Shown here piece after piece: positions 17,820-26,848 of a stretch of 64,000 nt of DNA. The first letter of the stretch is position 1, and every line of letters starts with the position of its first letter. The notes beneath the pieces were generated by a model. The model searched no databases, was not told the origin of the DNA, and was given only the letters and a program-made list of their open reading frames with translations. Position numbers and translations under genes: made by a program. Source of the stretch: JAHJQZ01 sp963675235. Lineage in GTDB: Bacteria; Pseudomonadota; Alphaproteobacteria; Rhizobiales; Devosiaceae. The stretch is from contig CAXXFU010000002.1 of assembly GCA_963675235.2 (NCBI GenBank), positions 744,001 through 808,000 of the forward strand, written 5' to 3'.

Positions 17820-19658
17820 ATGGGTCTAGGAGTTACCCTTAGCAATGCCTTGAGCGGCATGAGGACGACACAGGACGGTCTTACCGTTCTGTCTCGCAAT
17901 GTCGCCAATGCGGGAAACGCCAACTACCACAAGCAATCCCTCGTCACCAAGGACATGAATGGGGGCGGCGGAACCTATTCTGCCTATGTCACCATCGTGC
18001 GCTCGTTTACGGCGGCGCTCGAACGCAGTCATGTCAGCGAACTGGGCGGCATGGGCTATGCCGATGTGCGCAACACATTCCTGCAAAGGCTCGAGACCGC
18101 TTTTGGCAAGCCCGGCGACGCCAATTCGCTCGACACAGCGCTGCAGGACTTCACGACATCGCTTGAAAAGCTCACCGTCAGTCCCGAAGACTATTCGACA
18201 CGCGCGCTGGCGCTCGACGCCGCCCAGACGCTGGCGCAGCGGCTCAATTCGCTTTCCGGCACCATCCAGGATCTCCGGCGCGAAGCCGAGACCCAGATCG
18301 GCGCCGAGGTCAACACCCTGAACCAGTCGCTGGAGGCCCTGCAGGCGATCAACAAGCGGCTGTCGGACAAGACACTCGACCAGTCCTCGCGCCTCAGCGT
18401 GCTCGACGAACGCGATCGGCTGGTGACCAAGATCAGCGAGATCGTCGACACGCAGGTGAGCTATCGCGCCGACGACACGGTGGCGCTGATGACGCGGTCG
18501 GGGCTCGGCCTGCTCGATCAGGGCGCGACGACGTTCTCTTTCGAACCGGCGGGCAACCTGTCGGCCAACACGCTCTACAGCATCAACGATGCCGAGAACG
18601 GCGTCGGCGTGCTGACCGCCTACACGCCGTCGGGCCTGAAGCTGGATGTCGTTGATCAGAAGCTGGTGCAGTCCGGGCGCCTGGCGGGCCTGATCAATAT
18701 GCGCGACGTCACGCTGCCGCAGGCCCAGGCGCAACTGGACACCATCGCTGCCGGCATCACCCAGGCGCTCAACACCAATGTCGCCACATCCGGCCGCGAT
18801 GGCGCAATCAACGGCGTCGATCTCGACCTGTCGGCCATGCAGTCCGGCGACGCCATGGCTTTCAGCTTCGAACAGTCGGGCAAGATCCACGACTATCGGG
18901 TGGTCAACGTCCAGGATAATTCCAAGCTGCCGATGAGCTATGTCAACGCCGATGGCGAACACGTCATCGGGGTCAACATCACCGCCGGTGGGGCGGCGGC
19001 GGTGGCGGCAGCGCTCTCCTCGGCAATCGGGCCGGGCCTGACCTTCACGGCCAATAGCGCGACGAGCCTGCGCATCGCCGACGATGGCGGCGTCAATACG
19101 CTGGTCAATTCCGGCGAAACCCGCAAGGTTTCGACCGGCGCACAGGATGGCACCAGCGCCATCAACCTGTTCACCGACTCCCAGAACCCGTTTACCAATT
19201 CGTTCGATGGGACGCCGCAGATCCGGGGCTATGCGTCACGCATCGCCGTCGGCGCGGATTTCCTCAACGACAACAGCCTGTTGGTGCAGTATTCGCCGAC
19301 AAGCTCATTGGGTGACGCCACCCGGGTGAGCTATCTGCTCGAGCGCATGGACAGTGCGAATTTCACCTCGGACAAGCAGCTGATGCCCGAGCTCGGCGGC
19401 TATTCGCTGTCCGGCTCGGTGTCGGGGCTGGTGACCCAGGTGATCAACTACCAGGGCGACCAGATCGATGGCGCCAAGAATGCGCTCGATACCCAGCAGG
19501 TGGCGCTCGACGCCGTCGAACAGCGTATGAGCGAGGAGTATGGCGTCGATGTCGACGAGGAGATGGCACGGCTCATGCAACTGCAGAATTCATACGCCGC
19601 AAGTGCGCGGGTCGTCTCGGTTGCGCAGGAACTGATCGACTCGCTGCTCCGGATCTAG
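17820..19658 (+). CDS. flgK: flagellar hook-associated protein 1 FlgK
   Basis: A 612-residue hook-filament junction protein. The N-terminus (GVTLSNALSGMRTTQDGLTVLSRNVANAG) is the FlgK form of the rod/hook motif, and the C-terminus (LNTQQVALDAVEQRMSEEYGVDVDEEMARLMQLQNSYAASARV) is the paired D0 helix. GGAG lies before ATG. The 258-base gap from flgE holds a strong stem-loop and no convincing promoter, so read-through from the flgE promoter is possible. flgL begins 10 bases after its stop, giving a flgK-flgL unit. The length is slightly above the enteric homologue. Confidence 0.93.
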   Translation: MGLGVTLSNALSGMRTTQDGLTVLSRNVANAGNANYHKQSLVTKDMNGGGGTYSAYVTIVRSFTAALERSHVSELGGMGYADVRNTFLQRLETAFGKPGDANSLDTALQDFTTSLEKLTVSPEDYSTRALALDAAQTLAQRLNSLSGTIQDLRREAETQIGAEVNTLNQSLEALQAINKRLSDKTLDQSSRLSVLDERDRLVTKISEIVDTQVSYRADDTVALMTRSGLGLLDQGATTFSFEPAGNLSANTLYSINDAENGVGVLTAYTPSGLKLDVVDQKLVQSGRLAGLINMRDVTLPQAQAQLDTIAAGITQALNTNVATSGRDGAINGVDLDLSAMQSGDAMAFSFEQSGKIHDYRVVNVQDNSKLPMSYVNADGEHVIGVNITAGGAAAVAAALSSAIGPGLTFTANSATSLRIADDGGVNTLVNSGETRKVSTGAQDGTSAINLFTDSQNPFTNSFDGTPQIRGYASRIAVGADFLNDNSLLVQYSPTSSLGDATRVSYLLERMDSANFTSDKQLMPELGGYSLSGSVSGLVTQVINYQGDQIDGAKNALDTQQVALDAVEQRMSEEYGVDVDEEMARLMQLQNSYAASARVVSVAQELIDSLLRI

Positions 19659-19668
19659 GATTACGAGC

Positions 19669-21552
19669 ATGAAGATTACCAATTCGCTGTTTCCGATCGG
19701 TGGCGCCTACCCGTATGTCAAGCAGCTCAACCAGTCGCTGCAGAAGCTGCAGGTGCAGCTGGCGACCCAGGAAAAGGCGCAAACCCTCAGCGAACTCGGC
19801 TCGAACCGAGTCTACGATCTGACGCTGAGGTCGCGGCTGTCGCGGCTCGACGCTTTCAAGGCCAATATCGATACGGCCACGCTGCGGCTCGACTTCCTCG
19901 ACAATTCGGTCAATCGGCTCATCGAAATCCAGTCGGACTCACGCGGAAGCCTCAGTGCCAGCGGTGTCGGCGAGGACGGCATCGAAATCGCCTCGGCCAG
20001 CGAGATCGCCTACAACCGGCTCGACGAGATCACCGCCATTCTCAATGGCGATCTCAACGGCCGCTACATGTTCGCCGGCAACCAGACCGATGCCGAGCCG
20101 GTGGTCACAGCCGATATCCTGATCAATGGCGACGGCTCGCGCGCCGGGCTCAAGACCATGATCTCGGAGCGCAAGCGCGCCGACGCCGGCGGGCTGACGG
20201 CCTATGGCGATGCCAGCAATGGCATCGGACGGTTGACCATCAACCAGATCCAGCTTTCGGCCACCAATGGCGCGCCGGGTGATGTGGTGATCTCGGAATC
20301 CGTCACGCCCAATGGTCCGGCGCTGACCGACGTCGATGCGACCGGCATGACCAATGTTGCCGCGCCGCCGCTGGCGGTTGGTCCGCCGGCTTCGACGACG
20401 GTCACGTTTGCCGGTCAACCCAATCCGGGCGAGACCCTGACCGTCACGGTTCAGCAGCCGGGCGGCACGCCGCAGCCCATGATCTTCACCGCCGTCGCCG
20501 GCACCCCGGCCAATCCGGGAGAATTCCAGATCGGCGCCGACGCCAACGCCACCGCCGCCAATTTCCAGGCGGCGTTCGGAGGTATGTTCCAGGCCAATTC
20601 GGTGACGCTGGCCGAGGACGGCGTCCACGACTACGGCATTAAGCTCGACGGCGCGACGACCGACTCCCTCGGCATATCGATTGCCGCGCAGACGACGGCG
20701 CAGCCGCATGCACTGCAGATCACTGTCGACGCGCAGCCAGCCGAAGGACAAAAGCTCAAGATCTCCTACACCTTGCCGGATGGGACCAAGAGTTCGTTCG
20801 AGCTGGTGGCGACGACTTCGAGCCCGCCGGGCCGTGGTGAATTCGAGATCGGCGCCGATGCCGATGCGACGGCAGCCAATATCGGCACGGCCATGGCCAC
20901 CCAGCTCGACTATGTACGCCAGACCGATCTCGCCGCGGCCTCGGCCAACAAGGCAACCGAACAGTTCATCACCACCGACGGTTCGCCGCCAATGCGTGTT
21001 GACGGTCCCCCGTTCGACACGGCCACCGCGGAAATCGCCGGCACGATCGCCAACAACAAGAACACCGTGCAGTGGTATACCGGCCAGTCCGCAGCGGGCA
21101 ACGCGGCGCGCCAGACCGTCGGGGCGCGGGTAGATGAAAGCACGACCGCCTATTTCGGCGTGCTCGGCAACGAAGCCGGCATCGCCGATCTCATCCGGGC
21201 CAATGCCGTGATGGCGGCAGAAACCTTCTCGGCCAACGAAGTCGGCGGCGCCGACCGATATCAAGCGACGGCGACACGACAGGTGTCGCGGATTGCCGCT
21301 GCCAACAACGGCCGCAGCGGTTCGCTCAACGTCATCTCGCTCGAACTCGGCCTCAGCCGCGCCAAGGTCGGATCCACCTCCGAGCGCCATGCAGCCTATA
21401 GCGGCCAGCTTGAAACCATGCTGTCCGAAGTCGAAGCCGTCGATGTCAACGAAGTGGCAATGCAGCTTCTGGCAGTGCGCACAAATCTCGAAGCCAGCTA
21501 CCAGACCATGTCGCGGCTCAGCAGCCTGACGCTTGTCAACTACATGCCCTAG
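19669..21552 (+). CDS. flgL: flagellar hook-associated protein 3 FlgL, with large insertion
   Basis: A 627-residue protein, about twice the usual FlgL length (roughly 300-400). The flagellin-like N-terminus (residues 1-140, with SRLSRLDAFKANIDTATLRLDFLDN) and C-terminus (about 500-627) are normal. The middle carries an insertion with two homologous modules at about 243-312 and 349-418. Each runs from a beta-hairpin containing GQPNPGETL or AQPAEGQKL to GEF.IGAD..ATAAN. These modules would form surface D3-type domains at the hook-filament junction. It is last in the flgE-flgK-flgL series and is followed by a bidirectional terminator. Confidence 0.92.
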   Translation: MKITNSLFPIGGAYPYVKQLNQSLQKLQVQLATQEKAQTLSELGSNRVYDLTLRSRLSRLDAFKANIDTATLRLDFLDNSVNRLIEIQSDSRGSLSASGVGEDGIEIASASEIAYNRLDEITAILNGDLNGRYMFAGNQTDAEPVVTADILINGDGSRAGLKTMISERKRADAGGLTAYGDASNGIGRLTINQIQLSATNGAPGDVVISESVTPNGPALTDVDATGMTNVAAPPLAVGPPASTTVTFAGQPNPGETLTVTVQQPGGTPQPMIFTAVAGTPANPGEFQIGADANATAANFQAAFGGMFQANSVTLAEDGVHDYGIKLDGATTDSLGISIAAQTTAQPHALQITVDAQPAEGQKLKISYTLPDGTKSSFELVATTSSPPGRGEFEIGADADATAANIGTAMATQLDYVRQTDLAAASANKATEQFITTDGSPPMRVDGPPFDTATAEIAGTIANNKNTVQWYTGQSAAGNAARQTVGARVDESTTAYFGVLGNEAGIADLIRANAVMAAETFSANEVGGADRYQATATRQVSRIAAANNGRSGSLNVISLELGLSRAKVGSTSERHAAYSGQLETMLSEVEAVDVNEVAMQLLAVRTNLEASYQTMSRLSSLTLVNYMP

Positions 21553-21580
21553 GGCAGGGCGCAAGGCGCAGTGAAAATGA

Positions 21581-21613
21581 AAAAGGCCCGCGAAGCGGGC
21601 CTTGTCTTTTTTG
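21581..21613. terminator. bidirectional terminator between flgL and flaF
   Basis: AAGGCCCGC (21583-21591) pairs perfectly with GCGGGCCTT (21595-21603) around GAA. TCTTTTTT follows on the plus strand, and an A-rich stretch before the stem gives a T-tract on the minus strand. It separates two convergent flagellar operons. Confidence 0.88.
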
Positions 21614-21624
21614 CGAAGCGAATC

Positions 21625-22008
21625 CTATTCGTCATCGGGAGGCGCCATGGCCCGAAGGCCGGCCGCCAGCTCGCGGTTGATGTTGATAAGCACATCGAGT
21701 TTCTTCGGCTCGGGGCTCGCCAACAGTTCGCGCTGGTGGTTCATGATGAAAATGCCGAGATTGGCAACGTTCTCGCGGATCGGCGCCGGCAGGGGATTGT
21801 CGTCGCGCGTGACCGAGGTCATGAACACCGTCCACAGGCGACGGTTGAACATCATCGCTGCGCTGAGATCGGAGCGGGCCTCTTCCCAATTGTCGCGTAT
21901 GCGCTGGAAATTGACAGCGGACTTGGACAGAAGAGTGGATTCAAGCTGACGTGGCGATGCTGTCTGCTTTGCGACCTTACTATAGGCGTTAACTGCTTGA
22001 TTTGGCAT
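21625..22008 (-). CDS. flaF: flagellin biosynthesis regulator FlaF
   Basis: A 127-residue helical protein needed for flagellin synthesis or secretion in alphaproteobacteria, acting with or against FlbT. The sequence (YSKVAKQTASPRQLESTLL, FNRRLWTVFMTSVTRDDNPLP, LGIFIMNHQRELL) matches the FlaF family. The first codons overlap the 3' end of flbT by 20 bases, so translation is probably coupled. It is the last gene of the flagellin-flbT-flaF group before the shared terminator. Confidence 0.93.
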   Translation of the reverse strand: MPNQAVNAYSKVAKQTASPRQLESTLLSKSAVNFQRIRDNWEEARSDLSAAMMFNRRLWTVFMTSVTRDDNPLPAPIRENVANLGIFIMNHQRELLASPEPKKLDVLININRELAAGLRAMAPPDDE

Positions 22009-22384
22009 TCGCCAACAGCCCTTCTTCGTAGCGCACGAGATTTCCTGCAGCCTTCAAAGCCTTGTAGAGGACGCCGGTTAATATGGCGTTATTGATTTCG
22101 TCGATATAGGGCGCCATCGACGGAGCTGCTTCCAGTATCTCGTTGACAAGACTGAAGTAACTCTCCTGGTGGCCGGTCACGTCGTCGTCCAGATACATCA
22201 GCTGGACAGCGAGATAGATGCGTTTTGCAGGAGAGTCTGCCGTTTCTGGCGTCAGAATGTCCTTCTGACGCAGGATCGGCGCCTTGCCATCAATGAACAG
22301 GCGCGCACGCTGGTCCGAATTGGTGACGACGCAATTGCCGATGATGAGTTTCTCACCCGGCTTGAGCTCGACCTTGAGCGACAT
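21989..22384 (-). CDS. flbT: flagellin mRNA regulator FlbT
   Basis: A 131-residue protein. FlbT of Caulobacter binds the leader of flagellin mRNA and controls its stability in step with hook completion. Family features include LKPGEKLIIGNCVV near the N-terminus, FLRQ-like APILRQKDIL and RIYLAVQLMYLDDD. It sits directly downstream of two flagellin genes, its regulatory targets, and overlaps flaF. About 145 bases separate it from the flagellin stop, so it may have its own promoter. Confidence 0.93.
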   Translation of the reverse strand: MSLKVELKPGEKLIIGNCVVTNSDQRARLFIDGKAPILRQKDILTPETADSPAKRIYLAVQLMYLDDDVTGHQESYFSLVNEILEAAPSMAPYIDEINNAILTGVLYKALKAAGNLVRYEEGLLANAKSSS

Positions 22385-22529
22385 TGTTCTGCCTTTGCTC
22401 CGTTTACTCGACTGCCTGAACGCGGTTCCTGACGACTGCCAGTACCGGCAGCAGGGACTGGAAAGGTATCATTCCCAAGTAAACAAAAATGCCAAGTCTA
22501 CGCCGCAATCCCTTAGCCGGCCGGCCAAA

Positions 22530-24476
22530 TCAGAACAGCCGCAACACGTTCTGGTCGGCTTCAGAAGCCAGTGACAGCGCCGTCGAACTGAGCTGCTGGC
22601 GAGTCTGCAGCGCCAGCAGGTTGGCCGCTTCCTCGTTTGTATCCGCCAATGTCAGGTTCGAAGCGCCGGTCTCCAGCGTGGTGATCATGTGCTTGGTGAA
22701 ATCCTGCCTGTTCTCAACCACCGACAGGTTGGAGCCGAAGGCCGACGCCTGGGACCTGACGGTACGAAGGGCGTTCTTGACCTGCACGATGAAGCCTTCG
22801 ATGGCGGTGTCGGCGTCGAGATCGGCCGCGGTCATGGATGTCCTGACGCCGAGATTGGCCGAGTTAATGGCGTTGCCGTCCTTGGTCTGGATGTCGATTT
22901 CCGACGTGCTGGTCTCGTTGAAGGTAATCTTGAGCTTGTCGCCACGCAGCAGATTGACGCCATTGAACGATGCGTCGTCGGAGAATTTGTCGAGCTGGTC
23001 GATCAGTGTGTTGTACTGCGTCGCCAGATCGGCGCGAACGGTGTTGCCGCCGATCGCGGTGGTGCCGGCGCTGCCGTCAATGCTGGACGAGGTCGCGTTG
23101 TAGCCGGTTATGGTCAATTCCGTCGTCGAGAGGTTCTCGATGCGCAGCTTGCCATTGTCGATGGAGGCGCGGATGGCGGTCTTGAGATTGGTGTCATTGT
23201 TGATGGCGCTGACCAGCTCGTCGACGGTGCGCAGGGCCGGGCCACCGGTGGCGGCGCCTCCTGCTTCGGTCGTCGAATCGAGGCCGGTATTGCCGATGGC
23301 AAGCGCGGTCGTGGCGTTGTTGTTGTTTGCCGTTGCGCCGGTGATCACCACGGAGGAACTCGTGCCGGCCGCGTTCGACCTGAACGTCACGTTGGTGCCG
23401 TCATTGCTCAGCGTCACGCCGGTCACGCCGGCAGCGGTGAGGCCGGCCTGCAACAGGGCCTGGTATTCGGTGATGTCGTCGACCACCTGATCGTTGTTGC
23501 CAATCGCGGCGACCTGGGCAGCGGTCAGGGTCACGGGAACGACGCCAGCGCCGTCGACATTGATGTTGAAGGCGATGGAGTCAGGCGTGCCGGTGGCAGC
23601 GCCGGTTGCCTGGGGGCGTCCGTTGGACCAGAGGCTCGTCACGGCCGACGGCGTCGTGCCGCCTGTGGTCACGTCGCTGAGGTCGATGGTCGCTGCCGCG
23701 CCGGTGTTGGTCGTGTCATAGAACTCGATCCGACCGGGGGTGGTCAGAGAATCCCGGGCACGGATGGTGGTGGTGCCGTCGGTGGCAAGCTGCGTGTTGA
23801 TCGAGGAAATCGCTTCGGAGAGTTCGATCGTACCATTGCCGTTGCCGGCGGTATCGACTGCCGTATTCAGGGTGATTGCCACAGTGGAAACGCCGCCGTC
23901 GTCACTGACCGTGAACGCGTAGGTTTCGTCGCCATTGCTGACATCCAAGGCAGCGAAGGCCTGATCTGACGTCAGTACCGGCGCAGTCGGGGCCGTGCCC
24001 GTTTCGAGCGTGAACGAAGTGAAGCCGTTGGAGATCGACGTGCCGGCCGTCGGAGAGGACGTGCCCGTGCCGAGCGCAATGCTGATGGGCGTCGTCCCCA
24101 CCGCACCGCCGGAGAACGAGATATTGCCCGTAGCCGAGGAGCTTATCTCGTAGGCCGCGGCCTTGAAGGACTTGTCCTGACGGGCCTGGGTCAGTGTCGA
24201 CACCATCGACTCGAGGTTCTTTGTGATCGCGGTCAGTCCGTTGTCTGCTGCCTCGATGGTCTGGATGCCGTTGCTCATGGCATCGAGAAGCGCGTTCATG
24301 TCGGCAGCGCGGCTGTTCAGCGATGATGCAGTGAAGAAGTTGGTGGGATTATCGAGAGCAGAATTGACCCGAAGTCCACTGGCCAGACGTTCCTGGGTTC
24401 TGCCCAACTGCGCAGCGGTTTTCTGAAGGTTGAGAAGGTTTGCACGAACCGCTTTCGACAGAGTGACATCAGACAT
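22530..24476 (-). CDS. flagellin 2
   Basis: A 648-residue filament protein. Conserved D0/D1 ends are present: residues 1-130 begin SDVTLSKAVRANLLNLQ, and the C-terminal end carries NEEAANLLALQTRQQLSSTALSLA and LRLF. The roughly 350-residue centre is hypervariable and rich in Thr, Ala, Gly and Asn, which makes the protein much larger than typical rhizobial flagellins (300-400). ATG 24476 is chosen over an upstream in-frame codon because SDVTLSKAV aligns with flagellin 1. The spacer to flagellin 1 contains that gene's terminator, so it likely has a separate promoter, which I could not identify. Confidence 0.92.
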   Translation of the reverse strand: MSDVTLSKAVRANLLNLQKTAAQLGRTQERLASGLRVNSALDNPTNFFTASSLNSRAADMNALLDAMSNGIQTIEAADNGLTAITKNLESMVSTLTQARQDKSFKAAAYEISSSATGNISFSGGAVGTTPISIALGTGTSSPTAGTSISNGFTSFTLETGTAPTAPVLTSDQAFAALDVSNGDETYAFTVSDDGGVSTVAITLNTAVDTAGNGNGTIELSEAISSINTQLATDGTTTIRARDSLTTPGRIEFYDTTNTGAAATIDLSDVTTGGTTPSAVTSLWSNGRPQATGAATGTPDSIAFNINVDGAGVVPVTLTAAQVAAIGNNDQVVDDITEYQALLQAGLTAAGVTGVTLSNDGTNVTFRSNAAGTSSSVVITGATANNNNATTALAIGNTGLDSTTEAGGAATGGPALRTVDELVSAINNDTNLKTAIRASIDNGKLRIENLSTTELTITGYNATSSSIDGSAGTTAIGGNTVRADLATQYNTLIDQLDKFSDDASFNGVNLLRGDKLKITFNETSTSEIDIQTKDGNAINSANLGVRTSMTAADLDADTAIEGFIVQVKNALRTVRSQASAFGSNLSVVENRQDFTKHMITTLETGASNLTLADTNEEAANLLALQTRQQLSSTALSLASEADQNVLRLF

Positions 24477-24600
24477 CCGACTTGATCCTTCCGACAATTC
24501 CAACGCCGCGAGCGCGAGTTAGGATTCTGGTAACTAAATTTGAGACCAGATTCGCCGGAATTGGGGAAGAGGATGCGTGCCGGGGAGCAAGTTCCCCCCA

Positions 24601-24637
24601 GAAAACAAAGAAAAGGCGGGCACGAGGCCCGCCTTTT
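24601..24637 (-). terminator. terminator after flagellin 1
   Basis: AAAAGGCGGGC (24611-24621) and GCCCGCCTTTT (24627-24637) form a perfect 11-bp stem with a five-base loop. On the minus strand it is followed by CTTTGTTTTC. It is about 20 bases downstream of the flagellin 1 stop. Confidence 0.9.
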
Positions 24638-24657
24638 CGCAGTCTTGGCAGAAAAGA

Positions 24658-26400
24658 TCAGAACAGACGAAGCACGTTCTGGTCGGACTGCGAGGCCAGC
24701 GACAGGGCCGTCGAAGACAGCTGCTGGCGGGTCTGCAGAGCGAGCAGGTTGGCCGCTTCTTCGTTGCTGTCGGCGAGCGTCAGGTTGGACGCACCGGTCT
24801 GCAACGTGTTGATCATGTTCTTGGTGAAGTCCTGGCGGTTCTGAACCACGGAAAGGTTGGAACCGAAGGACGACGCCTGCGAACGCACCGTACCGAGAGC
24901 ATTCTTCACGAGGCCGATGTAGCCGTCGATATTGGTATCGCTGTCGAGATTGGCCGAGGTCAGCGAGGTCTGAATGCCCAGGTTGGCCGAGTTGACCGCC
25001 AGGCCGCCCTTGGCCTGGATGGCGATCTCGGACGTGCTGGTCTCGTTGAAGGTGATCTGCAGCTTGTCGCCGCGCAGCAGATTGACACCGTTGAACGAGG
25101 CATCGTCAGAGATCTTGTCCAGCTGGTCGCGCAGGGTGTTGTACTGCGTGGCCAGGTCGGCGCGGACGGTGTTGCCACCGATGGTTGTCGTGCCGACGCC
25201 GCCATCAATCTTGGATGACGTCGAGTTGTAGCCGGTCACCGTCAGAGTTGACGTCGAAAGGTTTTCGATCCGCAGCTTGCCGTTGTCATTGGATGCACGA
25301 ACAGCCGAACTCAGGTTGGAGTTGTTGTTGATCGAATTGACAAGGGAATCGACCGAATTCTGCGCAACAGGCGTACCGTTGGTCGAGGTGCGGTTTGCTG
25401 TGCCGAAACCGACCGCGGTCAACAGTGCGTCGGTGCCGGTCAGAGTGATATCCTCGCCGGTAGACAGGCTAAGGGCAATCTGGCCACCGCTCACCGATGC
25501 AGTAAGCCCGGTGATGGCGCCGTCAAGCTGAGCAGCGATGGAAGCGGCATCTGCGTCCACGGCCTCAACACCATCTGACGAAGTGACGCCGCTGGTGAGA
25601 CCGGCTTCAGTCGCGATGCCGGCAGCTGTCGCGCCGCCGAACGTGACGGTGAAATTGACGCCATCGGCGCGGCTGACATTCAGACCGCCAGCACCAATGG
25701 TCGCGGTGAAGCCATTGTTGGTCAGCGCGGTGGTCAGCGCTGACGCCTGATCGGCACCGCTGCCGAAGGTGTAGGTCGTATCGGTCAGGCCCGTGCCGCT
25801 CAGAGTCACGGTGCCGGTATCCAGCGCCGCGACGCTGGTGAAGTCACCACCGCCGGAACCAGCCACGGTCGCCGGGGTGGCAGTCGAGTCGCCGGTGATG
25901 TTAACGGAAGTGCCGTTGATCGATATCGATCCACCGGTCGGAACGGCGGTGAAGACACCACCCGTACCGGTAAGCGTGGTCGGGGTCGCGGCAGTACCGA
26001 GAGTGACGTCGACCTGAGACGCAATAGCGCCACCGCTGAAGCTGACGTTACCGGAAGCCGCGGCGTCGATAGTGAAGGACGTCGCCTTGAAGGACTTGTC
26101 CTGACGGGCCTGGGTCAGAGTGGACTGCATCGACTCGAGAGTCTTGGTGATGGCAGTCAGACCGTTGTCCGCCGCTTCGATCGTCTGGATGCCGTTGCTC
26201 ATCGAGTCCAGAAGCTGGCTCATGTCCGAGGCGCGGCTGTTGAGGGACGAGGCAGTGAAGAAGTTGGTCGGATTGTCGAGAGCCGAATTGACTCGCTGAC
26301 CCGTCGCCAGACGCTCCTGCGTCTTGCCCAACTGTGCTGCCGTGCTCTGAAGATTGAGGAGATTCGAGCGAACCGCCTTCGAGAGGGTAATTTCGGACAT
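24658..26400 (-). CDS. flagellin 1
   Basis: A 580-residue filament protein closely related to the next flagellin in its ends (SEITLSKAVRSNLLNLQ at the start; NEEAANLLALQTRQQLSST and NVLRLF at the end) but different in its centre. The middle has glycine/threonine-rich beta modules. GGAG lies close to ATG 26400. As first gene of the flagellin group with its own strong terminator it is probably the most highly expressed. FlbT, encoded downstream, is its likely post-transcriptional regulator. I found no sigma-54 promoter with correct spacing upstream. Confidence 0.93.
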   Translation of the reverse strand: MSEITLSKAVRSNLLNLQSTAAQLGKTQERLATGQRVNSALDNPTNFFTASSLNSRASDMSQLLDSMSNGIQTIEAADNGLTAITKTLESMQSTLTQARQDKSFKATSFTIDAAASGNVSFSGGAIASQVDVTLGTAATPTTLTGTGGVFTAVPTGGSISINGTSVNITGDSTATPATVAGSGGGDFTSVAALDTGTVTLSGTGLTDTTYTFGSGADQASALTTALTNNGFTATIGAGGLNVSRADGVNFTVTFGGATAAGIATEAGLTSGVTSSDGVEAVDADAASIAAQLDGAITGLTASVSGGQIALSLSTGEDITLTGTDALLTAVGFGTANRTSTNGTPVAQNSVDSLVNSINNNSNLSSAVRASNDNGKLRIENLSTSTLTVTGYNSTSSKIDGGVGTTTIGGNTVRADLATQYNTLRDQLDKISDDASFNGVNLLRGDKLQITFNETSTSEIAIQAKGGLAVNSANLGIQTSLTSANLDSDTNIDGYIGLVKNALGTVRSQASSFGSNLSVVQNRQDFTKNMINTLQTGASNLTLADSNEEAANLLALQTRQQLSSTALSLASQSDQNVLRLF

Positions 26401-26848
26401 GTGGAACTCCTATTCCTGTACCGATTACTGACACACCTCTTCCTGAGGTATGGCCGGAGTATCGACGCCAGCATTTGAAAATTGGTTAACTCGGCGCGGG
26501 ATATTTGAAGCGAGTTGGTTGGCTCAAATGATTGGAATATCGTAATAAAATTTTCCGTATCTGCTTGCGCCACCATGGGCGTCCCATGTGGTGGTTAACA
26601 ATTCTCTATGGCATGGAGAAAAGTCTCGTTTCCCGCACAGGATTATTGGCCGTGCGAGTCGGTGCGAGCCGCCGATCTTCAGGTGCGCCGTGTCATGCCA
26701 TGCAGGGCCAATGGGCGCGCTCGGGCGGGAGCCAATTGCGGGTCTGGCAACCAGGCGCTGGACTCAATTTGGGCGCGATCCACAAAAGGACTGCGCCCAT
26801 GCAACGGATCGGTGGCACCGATCCACAAATTCAAGCCGTATCGTTCCG
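26401..26848. other. non-coding stretch upstream of flagellin 1
   Basis: About 450 bases between flagellin 1 and the next minus-strand gene. The part nearest flagellin 1 is AT-richer than average and must hold its promoter and leader. A perfect inverted repeat GGATCGGT/ACCGATCC (26806-26824) lies near the other end without a T-tract. Open frames on the plus strand lack convincing start signals and I regard them as chance. Confidence 0.4.

Noticed and set aside
19939..21564. A 541-codon minus-strand frame opposite flgL
   Set aside because: Antisense shadow of flgL with the same biased composition and no ribosome-binding site.
26401..26600. Sigma-54 promoter for flagellin 1
   Set aside because: I looked on the minus strand for GG-N10-GC and found no acceptable match; the flagellin promoter type remains open.
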